This document shows positions 1 to 7,327 of a stretch of 57,418 bases of DNA, piece after piece. The notes below the pieces were generated by a model. It saw nothing but the letters and a program-made list of their open reading frames with translations, was not told where the DNA came from and made no database searches. Source of the stretch: Albimonas sp041685625 (GTDB taxonomy: Bacteria; Pseudomonadota; Alphaproteobacteria; Rhodobacterales; Rhodobacteraceae); the NCBI GenBank assembly GCA_041685625.1, contig JAWLFJ010000010.1:1-57418 (forward strand). Reading direction: 5' to 3'. A program made the position numbers and the translations under genes. Position 1 is the first letter of the stretch, and each line of letters begins with the position of its first letter.

Positions 1-16
1 TGTGCTCTTCCGATCT
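1..16 (+). other. Illumina adapter remnant
   Basis: The first 16 bases, TGTGCTCTTCCGATCT, are identical to the 3' end of the Illumina TruSeq read-2 adapter/primer. They are an untrimmed library artefact at a contig end and not genomic sequence. Genomic sequence starts at about base 17. Confidence 0.95.
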
Positions 17-65
17 CCCGACCGGAAACGGCCCCGCGCCGGGCCCGCGACGCGCTCGTGCGGGT

Positions 66-1211
66 TCAGCCCGCCTCGTTCGTCATCACCACGGTGCCCG
101 CGGCCATGAACATGCCCCCGACGCCGTGACAGACCGAGATCCTCGCCCCTTCCACCTGGGCGGGCGAGGTTCCGCGCATCTGGCGCACGCTCTCCTGCAG
201 GGCGTACATGCCGTACATGCCCGAATGCATGTAGCTCAGCCCGCCCCCGTTGGTGTTGAGCGGCAGCCGCCCGCCCGGCCGCGTGTTCCCCTCGGCGATG
301 AAGGCCGCGCCCTCGCCGGACTTCACGAAGCCCAGATCCTCCAGCCCGTAGATCGGCAGATGCGCGAAGGCGTCATAGACCATCAGGTGGTCCACCTCGT
401 CATGGGAGATGCCCGCGCTCTCGAAGGCCCGCCGGCCAGAGACGCGGAAGGCGCGGGAGGAGGTGAAGTCCTCCATCTGGCTGACCACCGGGGTCTCCAC
501 CGCCTCGCCCGCGCCGCGGATGTAGACGGGCCGCGTCGGAAAGTCCTTCGCCCGGTCGGCCCGGGTCAGGATCAGCGCCCCGCCCCCGTCCGTCACCAGA
601 CAGCACATCAGCTTGCGAAACGGCCAGGCGATCATCTTGGAGCTCAGCACGTCCTCCACCGTGATCGGGTCGCGGTAGGAGGCGCGCCGATGAAACGCCG
701 CCCATTCCCGCTGCACCACCGCGACCATGGCCAGCTGCTCCTCGGTGACGCCGTGATCCTTCATCTTGCGCATCACCGGCAGGGTGAAGCGGGTCGGCGG
801 GATCATCGCGCCGTAGGGCTGCTCGAACTGCAGGTCGAACTGGTTCGGCGTCACCGGCCGGCCCGGCGGCACGCCCACGCGGCTGCGCCCGCTCTCGCCA
901 TGGGTGATCAGCACCGTGCGGCACAGCCCCGCCTCCAGCGCCGCCGCCGCGTGGCGTACATGGATCATGAACGAGCATCCGCCGACCGAGGTGCCGTCCA
1001 CCCATTCCGGCTCGATGCCCAGCAGGTGCGACAGCTCCACCGGATTGTGCCCGGCCGTCGCCACCCCGTCGATGTCCGCGGGCCGGAGCCCGGCATCGGC
1101 CATCGCGTTGAGCGCGGCGTCCGCGTGCAGGTTGATCTGGGAGAGCTCGGGGATCCTGCCCAGCTCGGTCGTCTCGGCGGCGCCGACGATGGCGCAGGCG
1201 TTCGGCGTCAT
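66..1211 (-). CDS. thiolase family protein (SCP-x-like acetyl-CoA acyltransferase)
   Basis: 381 aa, last gene of a four-gene minus-strand operon (SDR, MaoC, OB-fold protein, thiolase). It reads as a non-classical thiolase of the lipid-transfer/SCP-x type. The N-terminus has an IVGAAETTELG-like opening. A nucleophile-region Cys lies in SVGGCSF, and a C-terminal Cys-His segment lies in VCHGVGGMF. Such enzymes cleave or condense 3-ketoacyl-CoA and usually pair with a DUF35 Zn-ribbon/OB-fold partner, here the gene just upstream, overlapped by 4 bp (ATGA). With the neighbouring dehydrogenase, hydratase and ligase it would carry out the last step of a beta-oxidation cycle. The substrate cannot be told from sequence. 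The start is fixed by the translational overlap. Confidence 0.88.
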   Translation of the reverse strand: MTPNACAIVGAAETTELGRIPELSQINLHADAALNAMADAGLRPADIDGVATAGHNPVELSHLLGIEPEWVDGTSVGGCSFMIHVRHAAAALEAGLCRTVLITHGESGRSRVGVPPGRPVTPNQFDLQFEQPYGAMIPPTRFTLPVMRKMKDHGVTEEQLAMVAVVQREWAAFHRRASYRDPITVEDVLSSKMIAWPFRKLMCCLVTDGGGALILTRADRAKDFPTRPVYIRGAGEAVETPVVSQMEDFTSSRAFRVSGRRAFESAGISHDEVDHLMVYDAFAHLPIYGLEDLGFVKSGEGAAFIAEGNTRPGGRLPLNTNGGGLSYMHSGMYGMYALQESVRQMRGTSPAQVEGARISVCHGVGGMFMAAGTVVMTNEAG

Positions 1212-1621
1212 TCCCGGGACTCCTTCGCCGGCTGGAACTGCGGCAGGCTGATCTCGTCCGTCAGCTTCTCGAACGTGACCTCGAGCGGCATGTCGAGCTC
1301 CAGCGCCTCCGGCTTCGGCGCCACGCCGAAGATGTTGGCCATCATCCGCGGGCCCTCCTCCAGCTCCACGGCGGCGATCACGAAGGGCGGCTCCATGCCC
1401 GGCGCGCCGATATGGTTGATCACGTAGCTGTGCAGCCAGCCGCGGCCCGAGGCCTTCTCCACCGACACCTTGCGCCCGCCGCAGCGGGGGCAGAACGGCC
1501 GGGGCGGGAAATACGCCTCCCGACAGTCGTCGCAGCGCTGCAGGCGCAACTCGCCCTGCCGCGCGCCCTCCCAGTAGTGCCGGGTCTCCGGCGTCGGCGT
1601 GGGCACGATCCGCTCGCTCAA
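1208..1621 (-). CDS. Zn-ribbon/OB-fold (DUF35) acyl-CoA-associated protein
   Basis: 137 aa. The N-terminal rubredoxin-like zinc ribbon shows two CxxC pairs (CDDC near residue 32, CPRC near residue 45). It is followed by an OB-fold with IAAVELEEGPRMMANI. DUF35 proteins bind acyl-CoA and form complexes with thiolases lacking a full substrate site. The 4-bp overlap with the downstream thiolase gene fits co-translation of such a complex. It lies 25 bp downstream of the MaoC gene in the same operon. The role as thiolase partner is inferred from family and context. Confidence 0.88.
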   Translation of the reverse strand: MSERIVPTPTPETRHYWEGARQGELRLQRCDDCREAYFPPRPFCPRCGGRKVSVEKASGRGWLHSYVINHIGAPGMEPPFVIAAVELEEGPRMMANIFGVAPKPEALELDMPLEVTFEKLTDEISLPQFQPAKESRE

Positions 1622-1646
1622 GGTCCCTCTCCTGCCTTTGGGGCCG

Positions 1647-2501
1647 TCATCCGACGACCGCGTATCCGTTGTTCAGAACCACCGCGTCCCGCTCCACGAC
1701 CCTCGCGCGGAACGAGATCTCCCCGCCGTCCCGCCAGATCTCCGTGCGGATCGTCTCGCCGGGATGCACTGGCGAGGAGAAGCGCACGTCCAGCCGCCGG
1801 AGCCGCGCGGGATCGCCGGCGCAGCACGCCTGAAGGATCGCGCGCCCGGCCACGCCGTAGCTGCACAGCCCGTGCAGGATCGGCCGCTCGAACCCCGCCT
1901 CCCGCGCCACGGCGGGCGAGGCGTGCAGCGGGTTGGGGTCGCCCGAAAGCCGGTAGATCAGCGCCGCCTCGGGCCGGGTGGGGATGTCCACCGCAGCGTC
2001 AGGCGCCCGCTCGGGCGGCCCGCGCGCCGGGGCGCTCGGCCCGCTCGGCCCGCCGAAGCCGCCGTCTGCCCGCGCGAAGGTCGTCGTGCGCGCCGTCGCC
2101 AGCCTGCGCCCCGTGCCCTTCTCCTCGATCTCCCGGACGAGGCGGATCAGCGCCCCGCAGCCCTCGCCCTTGTCGATCACGTCCTCGATGCGGGTCCGCC
2201 CGACCACCGTGGCCGCCGTGGGCAGGGGGGCGTGGATCTCCAGCCCCTGCTCGCCATGCAGCACCTTTTGCCAGGTGACGCCGCTGTCGGGCTCGCGCGC
2301 CCAGAAGCCCGGCCCGGCCGGCATCGTCGGCACGGCCGCGAACCCCTCGGCCTCCTCGAACACGAAGCGGAGCTGGTCCTCGTCCATCGGGTCCGCGCCG
2401 AAGCCGAGCCCCAGCGCGTAGAGAAGCGCGTCGCGATGCGTGTAGGTCTGCTCCACCGGCGCGAAATGCCGGGCCTTGAGCTTCCCGGGATCGAGCGGCA
2501 T
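1647..2501 (-). CDS. MaoC-like enoyl-CoA hydratase
   Basis: 284 aa. A longer reading frame runs upstream, but the start at 2501 is preferred. It forms a TGATG stop-start overlap with the SDR gene, and the product then begins MPLDPGKL, typical of the hydratase-2 part of peroxisomal-type multifunctional enzymes. The N-terminal half is a degenerate hot-dog domain with YALGLGFGADP. The C-terminal half carries the active hot-dog fold with the hydratase-2 signature DPNPLHASPAVAREAGFERP and HGLCSYG. The reaction is hydration of trans-2-enoyl-CoA to (R)-3-hydroxyacyl-CoA, which would feed the SDR encoded just upstream. Confidence 0.9.
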   Translation of the reverse strand: MPLDPGKLKARHFAPVEQTYTHRDALLYALGLGFGADPMDEDQLRFVFEEAEGFAAVPTMPAGPGFWAREPDSGVTWQKVLHGEQGLEIHAPLPTAATVVGRTRIEDVIDKGEGCGALIRLVREIEEKGTGRRLATARTTTFARADGGFGGPSGPSAPARGPPERAPDAAVDIPTRPEAALIYRLSGDPNPLHASPAVAREAGFERPILHGLCSYGVAGRAILQACCAGDPARLRRLDVRFSSPVHPGETIRTEIWRDGGEISFRARVVERDAVVLNNGYAVVG

Positions 2502-3415
2502 CAGATCGGATCCCAGGTGAACACGTCGCCCGAACGGTCCAGCCCGTAGAAGCTGCCCTTGAGCGCGGGCAGCGCCGTCTCCGCCACCGCCTCCGGCGTC
2601 CAGCCCTCGGCGGTGTGGACGGAGCGGATGGGCCGCGACTGGCTCATCAGGTATATCTCGTTGAGCCGCACCGCGAAGATCTGCCCCGACACCGCACGCC
2701 CGGCCTCGGAGGCCAGCGCCGTCGCCAGCGGCGCGATCTTGGCCGGCGTGCTGGCCTGCGCCTTCTCGACTCGCTTCGCGTCCGCCTCCGAATTGATCGG
2801 GATTGTGCCCACGAGCCGGCTCCACGCGAAGGGCGCGATGCAGTTCGAGGTCACGCCGAAGCGCGCCATGTCCAGCGCGATGGACTTCGACAGCCCCACG
2901 ATCCCCATCTTGGCGGCGGAATAGTTGGCCTGCCCGAAATTCCCGATCAGCCCGGAGGTCGAGGTGAAGTGCACGAAGCAGCCCGAGCCCTGCTCGCGGA
3001 AGATCGGCGCCGCGTAGTGCGCGGCGTTGAAGCTGCCGTTGAGGTGGACGTTGATGACCGCGTCCCAGTCCTCGAACGTCATCTTGTGGAAGATCACGTC
3101 GCGCAGGATGCCGGCGTTGTTCACCACCACGTCGAGTCGACCGAACGCGTCGCGCGCCTGCTCGATCATCGCCCTGGCGTCCGCGCGCTCGGCGACCGAG
3201 CCGAAATTGGCCTCCGCCTCGCCGCCCGCGTCGCGGATGGCCTTCACCACCTCCATGGCGGGCTCGCGGCTGGCCGCGCCCTCCTCGCCCCGCTCGTTCC
3301 CGCCCAGGTCGTTGACCACGACCTTCGCGCCCCGGGCGGCCATCAGGATCGCGATCTCGCGCCCGATCCCGCGCCCGGCCCCGGTGACGACCGCGACCTT
3401 GCCCTCCAGCATCAT
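2501..3415 (-). CDS. SDR-family 3-hydroxyacyl-CoA dehydrogenase (MFE-2-like)
   Basis: 304 aa, first gene of the minus-strand operon. The Rossmann glycine motif is TGAGRGIG (residues about 11-18), NNAG follows near residue 97, and the catalytic YSAAK has an upstream Ser (STSGLIGNFGQANYSAAK). The length and the LGGNERGEEG insertion resemble the (R)-3-hydroxyacyl-CoA dehydrogenase unit of multifunctional enzyme type 2, not a generic FabG. Paired with the downstream MaoC hydratase it would supply steps two and three of beta-oxidation on a branched or ring-derived acyl-CoA. A strong GGAGGAG Shine-Dalgarno precedes tandem ATG codons at 3415 and 3412. Confidence 0.88.
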   Translation of the reverse strand: MMLEGKVAVVTGAGRGIGREIAILMAARGAKVVVNDLGGNERGEEGAASREPAMEVVKAIRDAGGEAEANFGSVAERADARAMIEQARDAFGRLDVVVNNAGILRDVIFHKMTFEDWDAVINVHLNGSFNAAHYAAPIFREQGSGCFVHFTSTSGLIGNFGQANYSAAKMGIVGLSKSIALDMARFGVTSNCIAPFAWSRLVGTIPINSEADAKRVEKAQASTPAKIAPLATALASEAGRAVSGQIFAVRLNEIYLMSQSRPIRSVHTAEGWTPEAVAETALPALKGSFYGLDRSGDVFTWDPI

Positions 3416-3496
3416 GCGCCTCCTCCCTGCGCGCGGGGCCGCGTTCCGGCCCCTTTTTCGCTTGGCCCGCGCCCCACCGGGGTGCTAGGCGTTATT

Positions 3497-3506
3497 TGTT
3501 ATAACA
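3497..3506. promoter_or_regulatory. candidate GntR operator palindrome
   Basis: TGTTATAACA is a perfect 10-bp palindrome, extended to TTGTTATAACAG. It is AT-rich in an otherwise very GC-rich divergent intergenic region between the SDR and acyl-CoA dehydrogenase genes. FCD/VanR-type GntR regulators often bind short TNGT...ACNA palindromes, and such a gene is second in the plus-strand operon. That this is its operator is an inference. Confidence 0.55.
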
Positions 3507-3574
3507 GAGGTCCCCATAGCATTGCCCCTGTCAAGCCTCGGGGCGCGCCCGGGGGCGCGGTGGAGGAGAACCGC

Positions 3575-4714
3575 ATGCTCAACAAGCACAGCCTCTACGA
3601 GTCGGAGCACGAGGATTTCCGCCGCTCCGTCTCGGCCTTCATCGAGCGCGAGGTCACGCCCCACTACCCCGAATGGGAACGCCAGGGCCGCGTCTCCCGC
3701 GAGGTGTGGGCGAAGGCGGGCGAGCAGGGCTTCCTGCTGATGACGGCGCCCGAGGAATACGGCGGCCAGGGCGTGGACTACCGCTTCGCGGCCATCCTGA
3801 CCGAGGAGATGGGCCGGCGCGCCCTCTCGGCCCCCGGCTACGGGCTGCATTCCGACATCGTGGCGCCCTACTTCACCCATTACGGCACTGACGATCAGAA
3901 GGCGCGCTTCCTGCCGAAGATGGCGAAGGGCGAGATGATCGGCTCCATCGCCATGACGGAGCCGGGCGCGGGCTCCGACGTGCAGAACATCCGCACCACG
4001 GCCCGGCGCGACGGCAACGAGATCGTGGTCAGCGGCGCCAAGACCTTCATCACCAACGGCGAGCTCGCCGACTTCGTGCTGGTGGCCGCCAAGACCGACC
4101 CGACCAAGGGCGCCAAGGGCATCTCGCTCATCGTGGTCGAGACCGACCGGGAGGGCTTCTCGCGCGGCAAGAAGCTTGAGAAGATGGGCGAGAAGGCCCA
4201 GGACATCGCCGAGCTCCATTTCGACGACGTGCGCGTGCCCCCCGAGAACCTGATCGGGGAGGAAGGCAAGGGCTTCCGCTACCTGATGGAGCAGCTCCCG
4301 CAGGAGCGTCTTGGCCTCGTGCTCAAGTGCTGCGCCTCGGCCGAGGCCGCCTTCGACTTGGCGCTGGAGCACGTAAAGCAGCGCGAGGCGTTCGGCGGCA
4401 AGCTGATCGACCTGCAGAACACCCGCTTCCGCATGGCCGAATGCCGCACGGAGCTGGACATCGCCCGCCTCTACGCCGACCGCCTGCTCGAGATGCATGT
4501 GAACGGCGAACTGGACGTGGCCACCGTCTGCGGCGCCAAGTTCTGGATGTCGGAGATGGAGCAGCGCGTGGTGGACCAGTGCCTGCAGATGTTCGGCGGC
4601 TACGGCTACATCCTCGAATACCCGATCTCGAAGTTCTACATGAACGCCCGCGTGCACCGCATCTACGCCGGCTCGAACGAGATCATGCGCGAGGTCGTGG
4701 CCCGCAGCCTCTGA
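3575..4714 (+). CDS. acyl-CoA dehydrogenase
   Basis: 379 aa FAD flavoprotein. The start at 3575 (MLNKHSLYESEHEDFR) is chosen over a long upstream extension because GGAGGAG lies 5-11 bases ahead and the family starts here. It has the N-terminal helical domain, the middle beta domain with MTEPGAGSDVQNIRT, and the C-terminal helical domain with REAFGGKLIDLQNTRF and the signature QMFGGYGYILEYPISKFYMNARVHRIYAGSNEIMRE region. The catalytic Glu is probably in YAGSNEIM, as in short- and medium-chain enzymes. It introduces the alpha-beta double bond into the CoA ester made by the ligase downstream. Confidence 0.95.
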   Translation: MLNKHSLYESEHEDFRRSVSAFIEREVTPHYPEWERQGRVSREVWAKAGEQGFLLMTAPEEYGGQGVDYRFAAILTEEMGRRALSAPGYGLHSDIVAPYFTHYGTDDQKARFLPKMAKGEMIGSIAMTEPGAGSDVQNIRTTARRDGNEIVVSGAKTFITNGELADFVLVAAKTDPTKGAKGISLIVVETDREGFSRGKKLEKMGEKAQDIAELHFDDVRVPPENLIGEEGKGFRYLMEQLPQERLGLVLKCCASAEAAFDLALEHVKQREAFGGKLIDLQNTRFRMAECRTELDIARLYADRLLEMHVNGELDVATVCGAKFWMSEMEQRVVDQCLQMFGGYGYILEYPISKFYMNARVHRIYAGSNEIMREVVARSL

Positions 4715-4737
4715 CGGCTGGGCCAAGGGAGCCGCCG

Positions 4738-5418
4738 ATGGACGCCGCGCAGCCGCGGGACTGGGCCCGCCCGATCGAGAAGGCGAATCTCAGCGACGCC
4801 GCCTACCGCGCCATCCGCGCCGCGCTCGCCGAGGGCCGCCTGCGCCCCGGCGAGCCGCTGCCCCTGCGCCCCATGTCCCAGCGCTTCAAGATCTCCGTCA
4901 CGCCGATGCGCGAGGCGCTGCTGCGCCTCGTCTCCGAACGCGCCCTGAGCATGGACGCCCGCGGCACCGCCGTGGTGCCCGCCCTGACCCGCGCCCGGGT
5001 GCAGGAGATCGGGGACCTGCGCTCCGACCTTGAGGGACGCGCCGCCGCGCTGGCGGCCGTGCGTGCGCAGGCCGCCGAGATCGCGGCCCTCGCCGCCGTG
5101 AACGAGGAGGTCGTCGCCGCCCACGCCGCGCGCGACATCCCCGGCGCGGTGCGCGCCAACACCCGCTTCCATCTGCGCCTGTGCGGCCTCGCCCGCTCCC
5201 CCATCCTGCTGGAGCTGGTCGAAAGCCTCTGGATCCGCTGCGGTCCGATCCTGTGGCACGCCATCGACGCGCGCAGCCCCCGCTGGCGGCCGGGGCCGCA
5301 TCTCGACGCGCTGGCCGCGCTGCGCGAAGGGGACCCCGAGTCCGCGCGCGACGCCATGCGGGTCGATGCGGCCCGCTGGGTGCGTGACTACATCAAGTTC
5401 GCCGCCCCCGACCCGTGA
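4738..5418 (+). CDS. GntR-family transcriptional regulator (FCD/VanR subfamily)
   Basis: 226 aa. The start at 4738 follows AAGGGA and lies 23 bp after the acyl-CoA dehydrogenase stop. The N-terminal winged helix-turn-helix includes YRAIRAALAEGRLRPGEPL and SVTPMREALLRLVSE. The C-terminal half is an all-helical FCD-type ligand domain with DLRSDLEGRAA and FHLRLCGLARSPILLELVESLW, and late His residues that could bind metal. It sits inside the plus-strand catabolic operon and probably represses both divergent operons, with a CoA ester or free acid as inducer. The palindrome at 3497-3506 is the obvious candidate site. Confidence 0.92.
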   Translation: MDAAQPRDWARPIEKANLSDAAYRAIRAALAEGRLRPGEPLPLRPMSQRFKISVTPMREALLRLVSERALSMDARGTAVVPALTRARVQEIGDLRSDLEGRAAALAAVRAQAAEIAALAAVNEEVVAAHAARDIPGAVRANTRFHLRLCGLARSPILLELVESLWIRCGPILWHAIDARSPRWRPGPHLDALAALREGDPESARDAMRVDAARWVRDYIKFAAPDP

Positions 5419-5472
5419 TCCCCGCGCGAAGAAGGCCGCAAGGCCCCCGCGCCCCCGAGGAGGAGACCGCCC

Positions 5473-7026
5473 ATGCCCCAGTTCCGCGACGACGAGCGCC
5501 ACGCCGCCGTCTGGGCCGCCAGGACCCCCGACCGCCCCGCGATCATCGACGCCCGCGACGGCTCCGTCATGACCTTCGCCCAGTTCGAGGCGCTGTCGAA
5601 CCGCGTCGCCCATCTGATGCGCGAGGCCGGCCTCGAAACCGGCGACCACGCCGCCATCTTCATGGAGAATCGTCCCCGCTACGTCCCCTTCGTCTGGGGG
5701 ATGCTGCGGGCGGGCCTGCGCGTCACGGCCATTCCCACCCACCTCACGCCCGACGAGATCGACTACATCCTCTCGGATTCCGGCGCCCGCCTGCTGCTGA
5801 CCTCGAAGGCCATGGCCGACGCGGCCGCCCGGCTGCGCGCCGCCCCCGCCGCCCGCTTCATGGCCGACGATCCCGCGCCCGGCTTCGTCGATCTGGACGC
5901 CGCGCTGGAGGCCCAGCCGTCCACCCGCATCCCCGACGAGGCGGAGGGGGTGGAGATGCTCTATTCCTCCGGCACCACCGGGCGGCCCAAGGGCGTGCGC
6001 AAGCCGCTGCCCGACACCCCCTTCGGCACGCCGCCCCCCGCCTACCGGCGCGGGGCCGAGCGCTTCGGCCTCGACGAGAACATGGTCTATCTCCACCCCG
6101 CGCCGCTCTACCACGCCGCGCCGCTGGGCTACGCGCTGCGCGTAAACCGGTACGGCGGCACGCTCGTCGCCACCCCCCGCTTCGACGCCGAGCAGTGCCT
6201 GCAGCTGATCGAACGCCACCGCGTCACCCACTCCCAGTGGGTGCCCACGCATTTCGTCCGCATGCTCCGCCTGCCGCAGCAGGTGCGGGAGAAATACGAC
6301 CTCGGCTCCCTGCAATGCGCCATCCACGCGGCGGCCCCCTGCCCGGTGGAGGTCAAGCGCGCGATGATCGACTGGTGGGGCCCGGTGATCGAGGAATACT
6401 ACGCCGGCTCCGAGGGCAACGGCATAACCACCATCACCGCCCGCGAATGGCTGGAACGCCCCGGCTCCGTCGGCCGGGCCATGATCGGGCGCGTCCGCAT
6501 CTGCGACGACGCCGGCGAGGAGCTTCCGCCGGGCGCGGAAGGCGTGGTCCACTTCTCCGGCGGCCCGCCCTTCGAGTATCACAACGACCCCGGAAAGACG
6601 GCCGAGAGCCGCAACCGCCACGGCTGGTCCACCTTGGGCGACGTGGGCTATGTGGACGCGGAGGGCTACCTCTTCCTCACCGACCGCAAGAGCTTCATGA
6701 TCGTCTCGGGCGGGGTGAACATCTACCCGGCTGAGGTGGAGAACGTCCTCGTCACCCATCCCGCGGTGCTGGACGCCGCCGTGATCGGCGTCCCGCACCC
6801 CGAATTCGGCGAGGAGGTCAAGGCCGTGGTTGAGCTGGCCGAGGGGCACGCCTCCTCCGCGCGGCTGGGCGAGGACCTCATCGCCTTCTGCCGCGACAAC
6901 CTCAGTCACGTGAAGTGCCCGAAATCGGTGGACTTCACCGAGGCGCTGCCGCGCGCCGACAACGGCAAGCTCTACAAGCGCCAGCTGCGCGACACCTACT
7001 GGAAGAAGGCCGGGGCCGGGGCCTGA
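5473..7026 (+). CDS. acyl-CoA synthetase (AMP-forming, fatty/aromatic acid-CoA ligase)
   Basis: 517 aa ANL-superfamily ligase. Core motifs are the phosphate loop YSSGTTGRPKGVRK (near residue 163), EEYYAGSEGNG, GDVGYVDAEGYLFLTDR, and the hinge SFMIVSGGVNIYPAEVE. The C-terminal catalytic Lys lies in RADNGKLYKR. It converts a free acid to acyl-CoA via an acyl-adenylate, which would start the pathway encoded by the two divergent operons. The start follows GAGGAGGAGACC, 54 bp after the GntR gene. The A8 motif resembles ligases for bulky or cyclic acids, but the substrate is not predictable. Confidence 0.93.
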   Translation: MPQFRDDERHAAVWAARTPDRPAIIDARDGSVMTFAQFEALSNRVAHLMREAGLETGDHAAIFMENRPRYVPFVWGMLRAGLRVTAIPTHLTPDEIDYILSDSGARLLLTSKAMADAAARLRAAPAARFMADDPAPGFVDLDAALEAQPSTRIPDEAEGVEMLYSSGTTGRPKGVRKPLPDTPFGTPPPAYRRGAERFGLDENMVYLHPAPLYHAAPLGYALRVNRYGGTLVATPRFDAEQCLQLIERHRVTHSQWVPTHFVRMLRLPQQVREKYDLGSLQCAIHAAAPCPVEVKRAMIDWWGPVIEEYYAGSEGNGITTITAREWLERPGSVGRAMIGRVRICDDAGEELPPGAEGVVHFSGGPPFEYHNDPGKTAESRNRHGWSTLGDVGYVDAEGYLFLTDRKSFMIVSGGVNIYPAEVENVLVTHPAVLDAAVIGVPHPEFGEEVKAVVELAEGHASSARLGEDLIAFCRDNLSHVKCPKSVDFTEALPRADNGKLYKRQLRDTYWKKAGAGA

Positions 7027-7054
7027 CGCTCCGCGCCGCCCGCGCCCGCCCGCC

Positions 7055-7085
7055 GCCCCGTGCCCGCCGCTCGCGGGCGCGGGGC
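7055..7085 (+). terminator. strong GC hairpin after the ligase gene
   Basis: A 13-bp stem (7055-7067 with 7073-7085, one mismatch) closes a 5-base loop just after the ligase stop. No T-run follows, so it is not a classical intrinsic terminator. It could be a bidirectional transcript-end or mRNA-stabilising hairpin between two convergent genes. Confidence 0.45.
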
Positions 7086-7102
7086 GGGGCGGAGCGGGGG
7101 CC

Positions 7103-7183
7103 TCAGTCCATGACCACAGCCACCTTGCCGATCACCGCCCGGTCCTCCAGCGCCCTCAGCGCGTCTGCCGCCCGCTCCGCCAC
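7103..7183 (-). pseudogene. 3' tail of an MDR-family (quinone/acrylyl-CoA) oxidoreductase
   Basis: Twenty-six codons read to a TGA stop at 7103-7105 and end ...ALRALEDRAVIGKVAVVMD. This closely fits the extreme C-terminus of medium-chain quinone oxidoreductases. The codon next upstream is a stop (7184-7186) and the sequence changes character there, so the rest of the gene has been lost at a breakpoint at about 7184. An intact copy would be convergent with the ligase operon and could have belonged to the same acyl-CoA pathway. The breakpoint marks the left edge of the accessory island. Confidence 0.7.
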
Positions 7184-7327
7184 TCACCCCCGGGAAAGCG
7201 TTCTCCCGATCCGGCTGCGGCCGGATTTTCTCGTTGTATTCTAGGGTTATGCGGGTCCGGCTGAGTACCGGCCCTGTCGCCAGGTTGCCGGAAAGCGGTC
7301 TCTCAGAGTAGTGCTCCAGTGAGGCTT
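7184..7327. other. island junction sequence, non-coding
   Basis: No gene is seen. The stretch is lower in GC than its flanks. It contains a 7-bp hairpin with a 4-base loop (7209-7226) followed by TTTTC, which could act as a plus-strand terminator or be part of a mobile-element end. It joins a truncated oxidoreductase tail to a truncated hsdR tail, so at least one recombination event is recorded here. Confidence 0.5.

Noticed and set aside
126..1427. 433-aa plus-strand open frame over the thiolase gene
   Set aside because: It is a GC-driven shadow of the minus-strand thiolase: Arg/His/Pro-rich, with no domain and no ribosome binding site.
7209..7226. Hairpin as a proven intrinsic terminator of the ligase operon
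   Set aside because: It has a short T-run but lies beyond the island breakpoint and next to a convergent gene tail, so its origin with that operon is doubtful.
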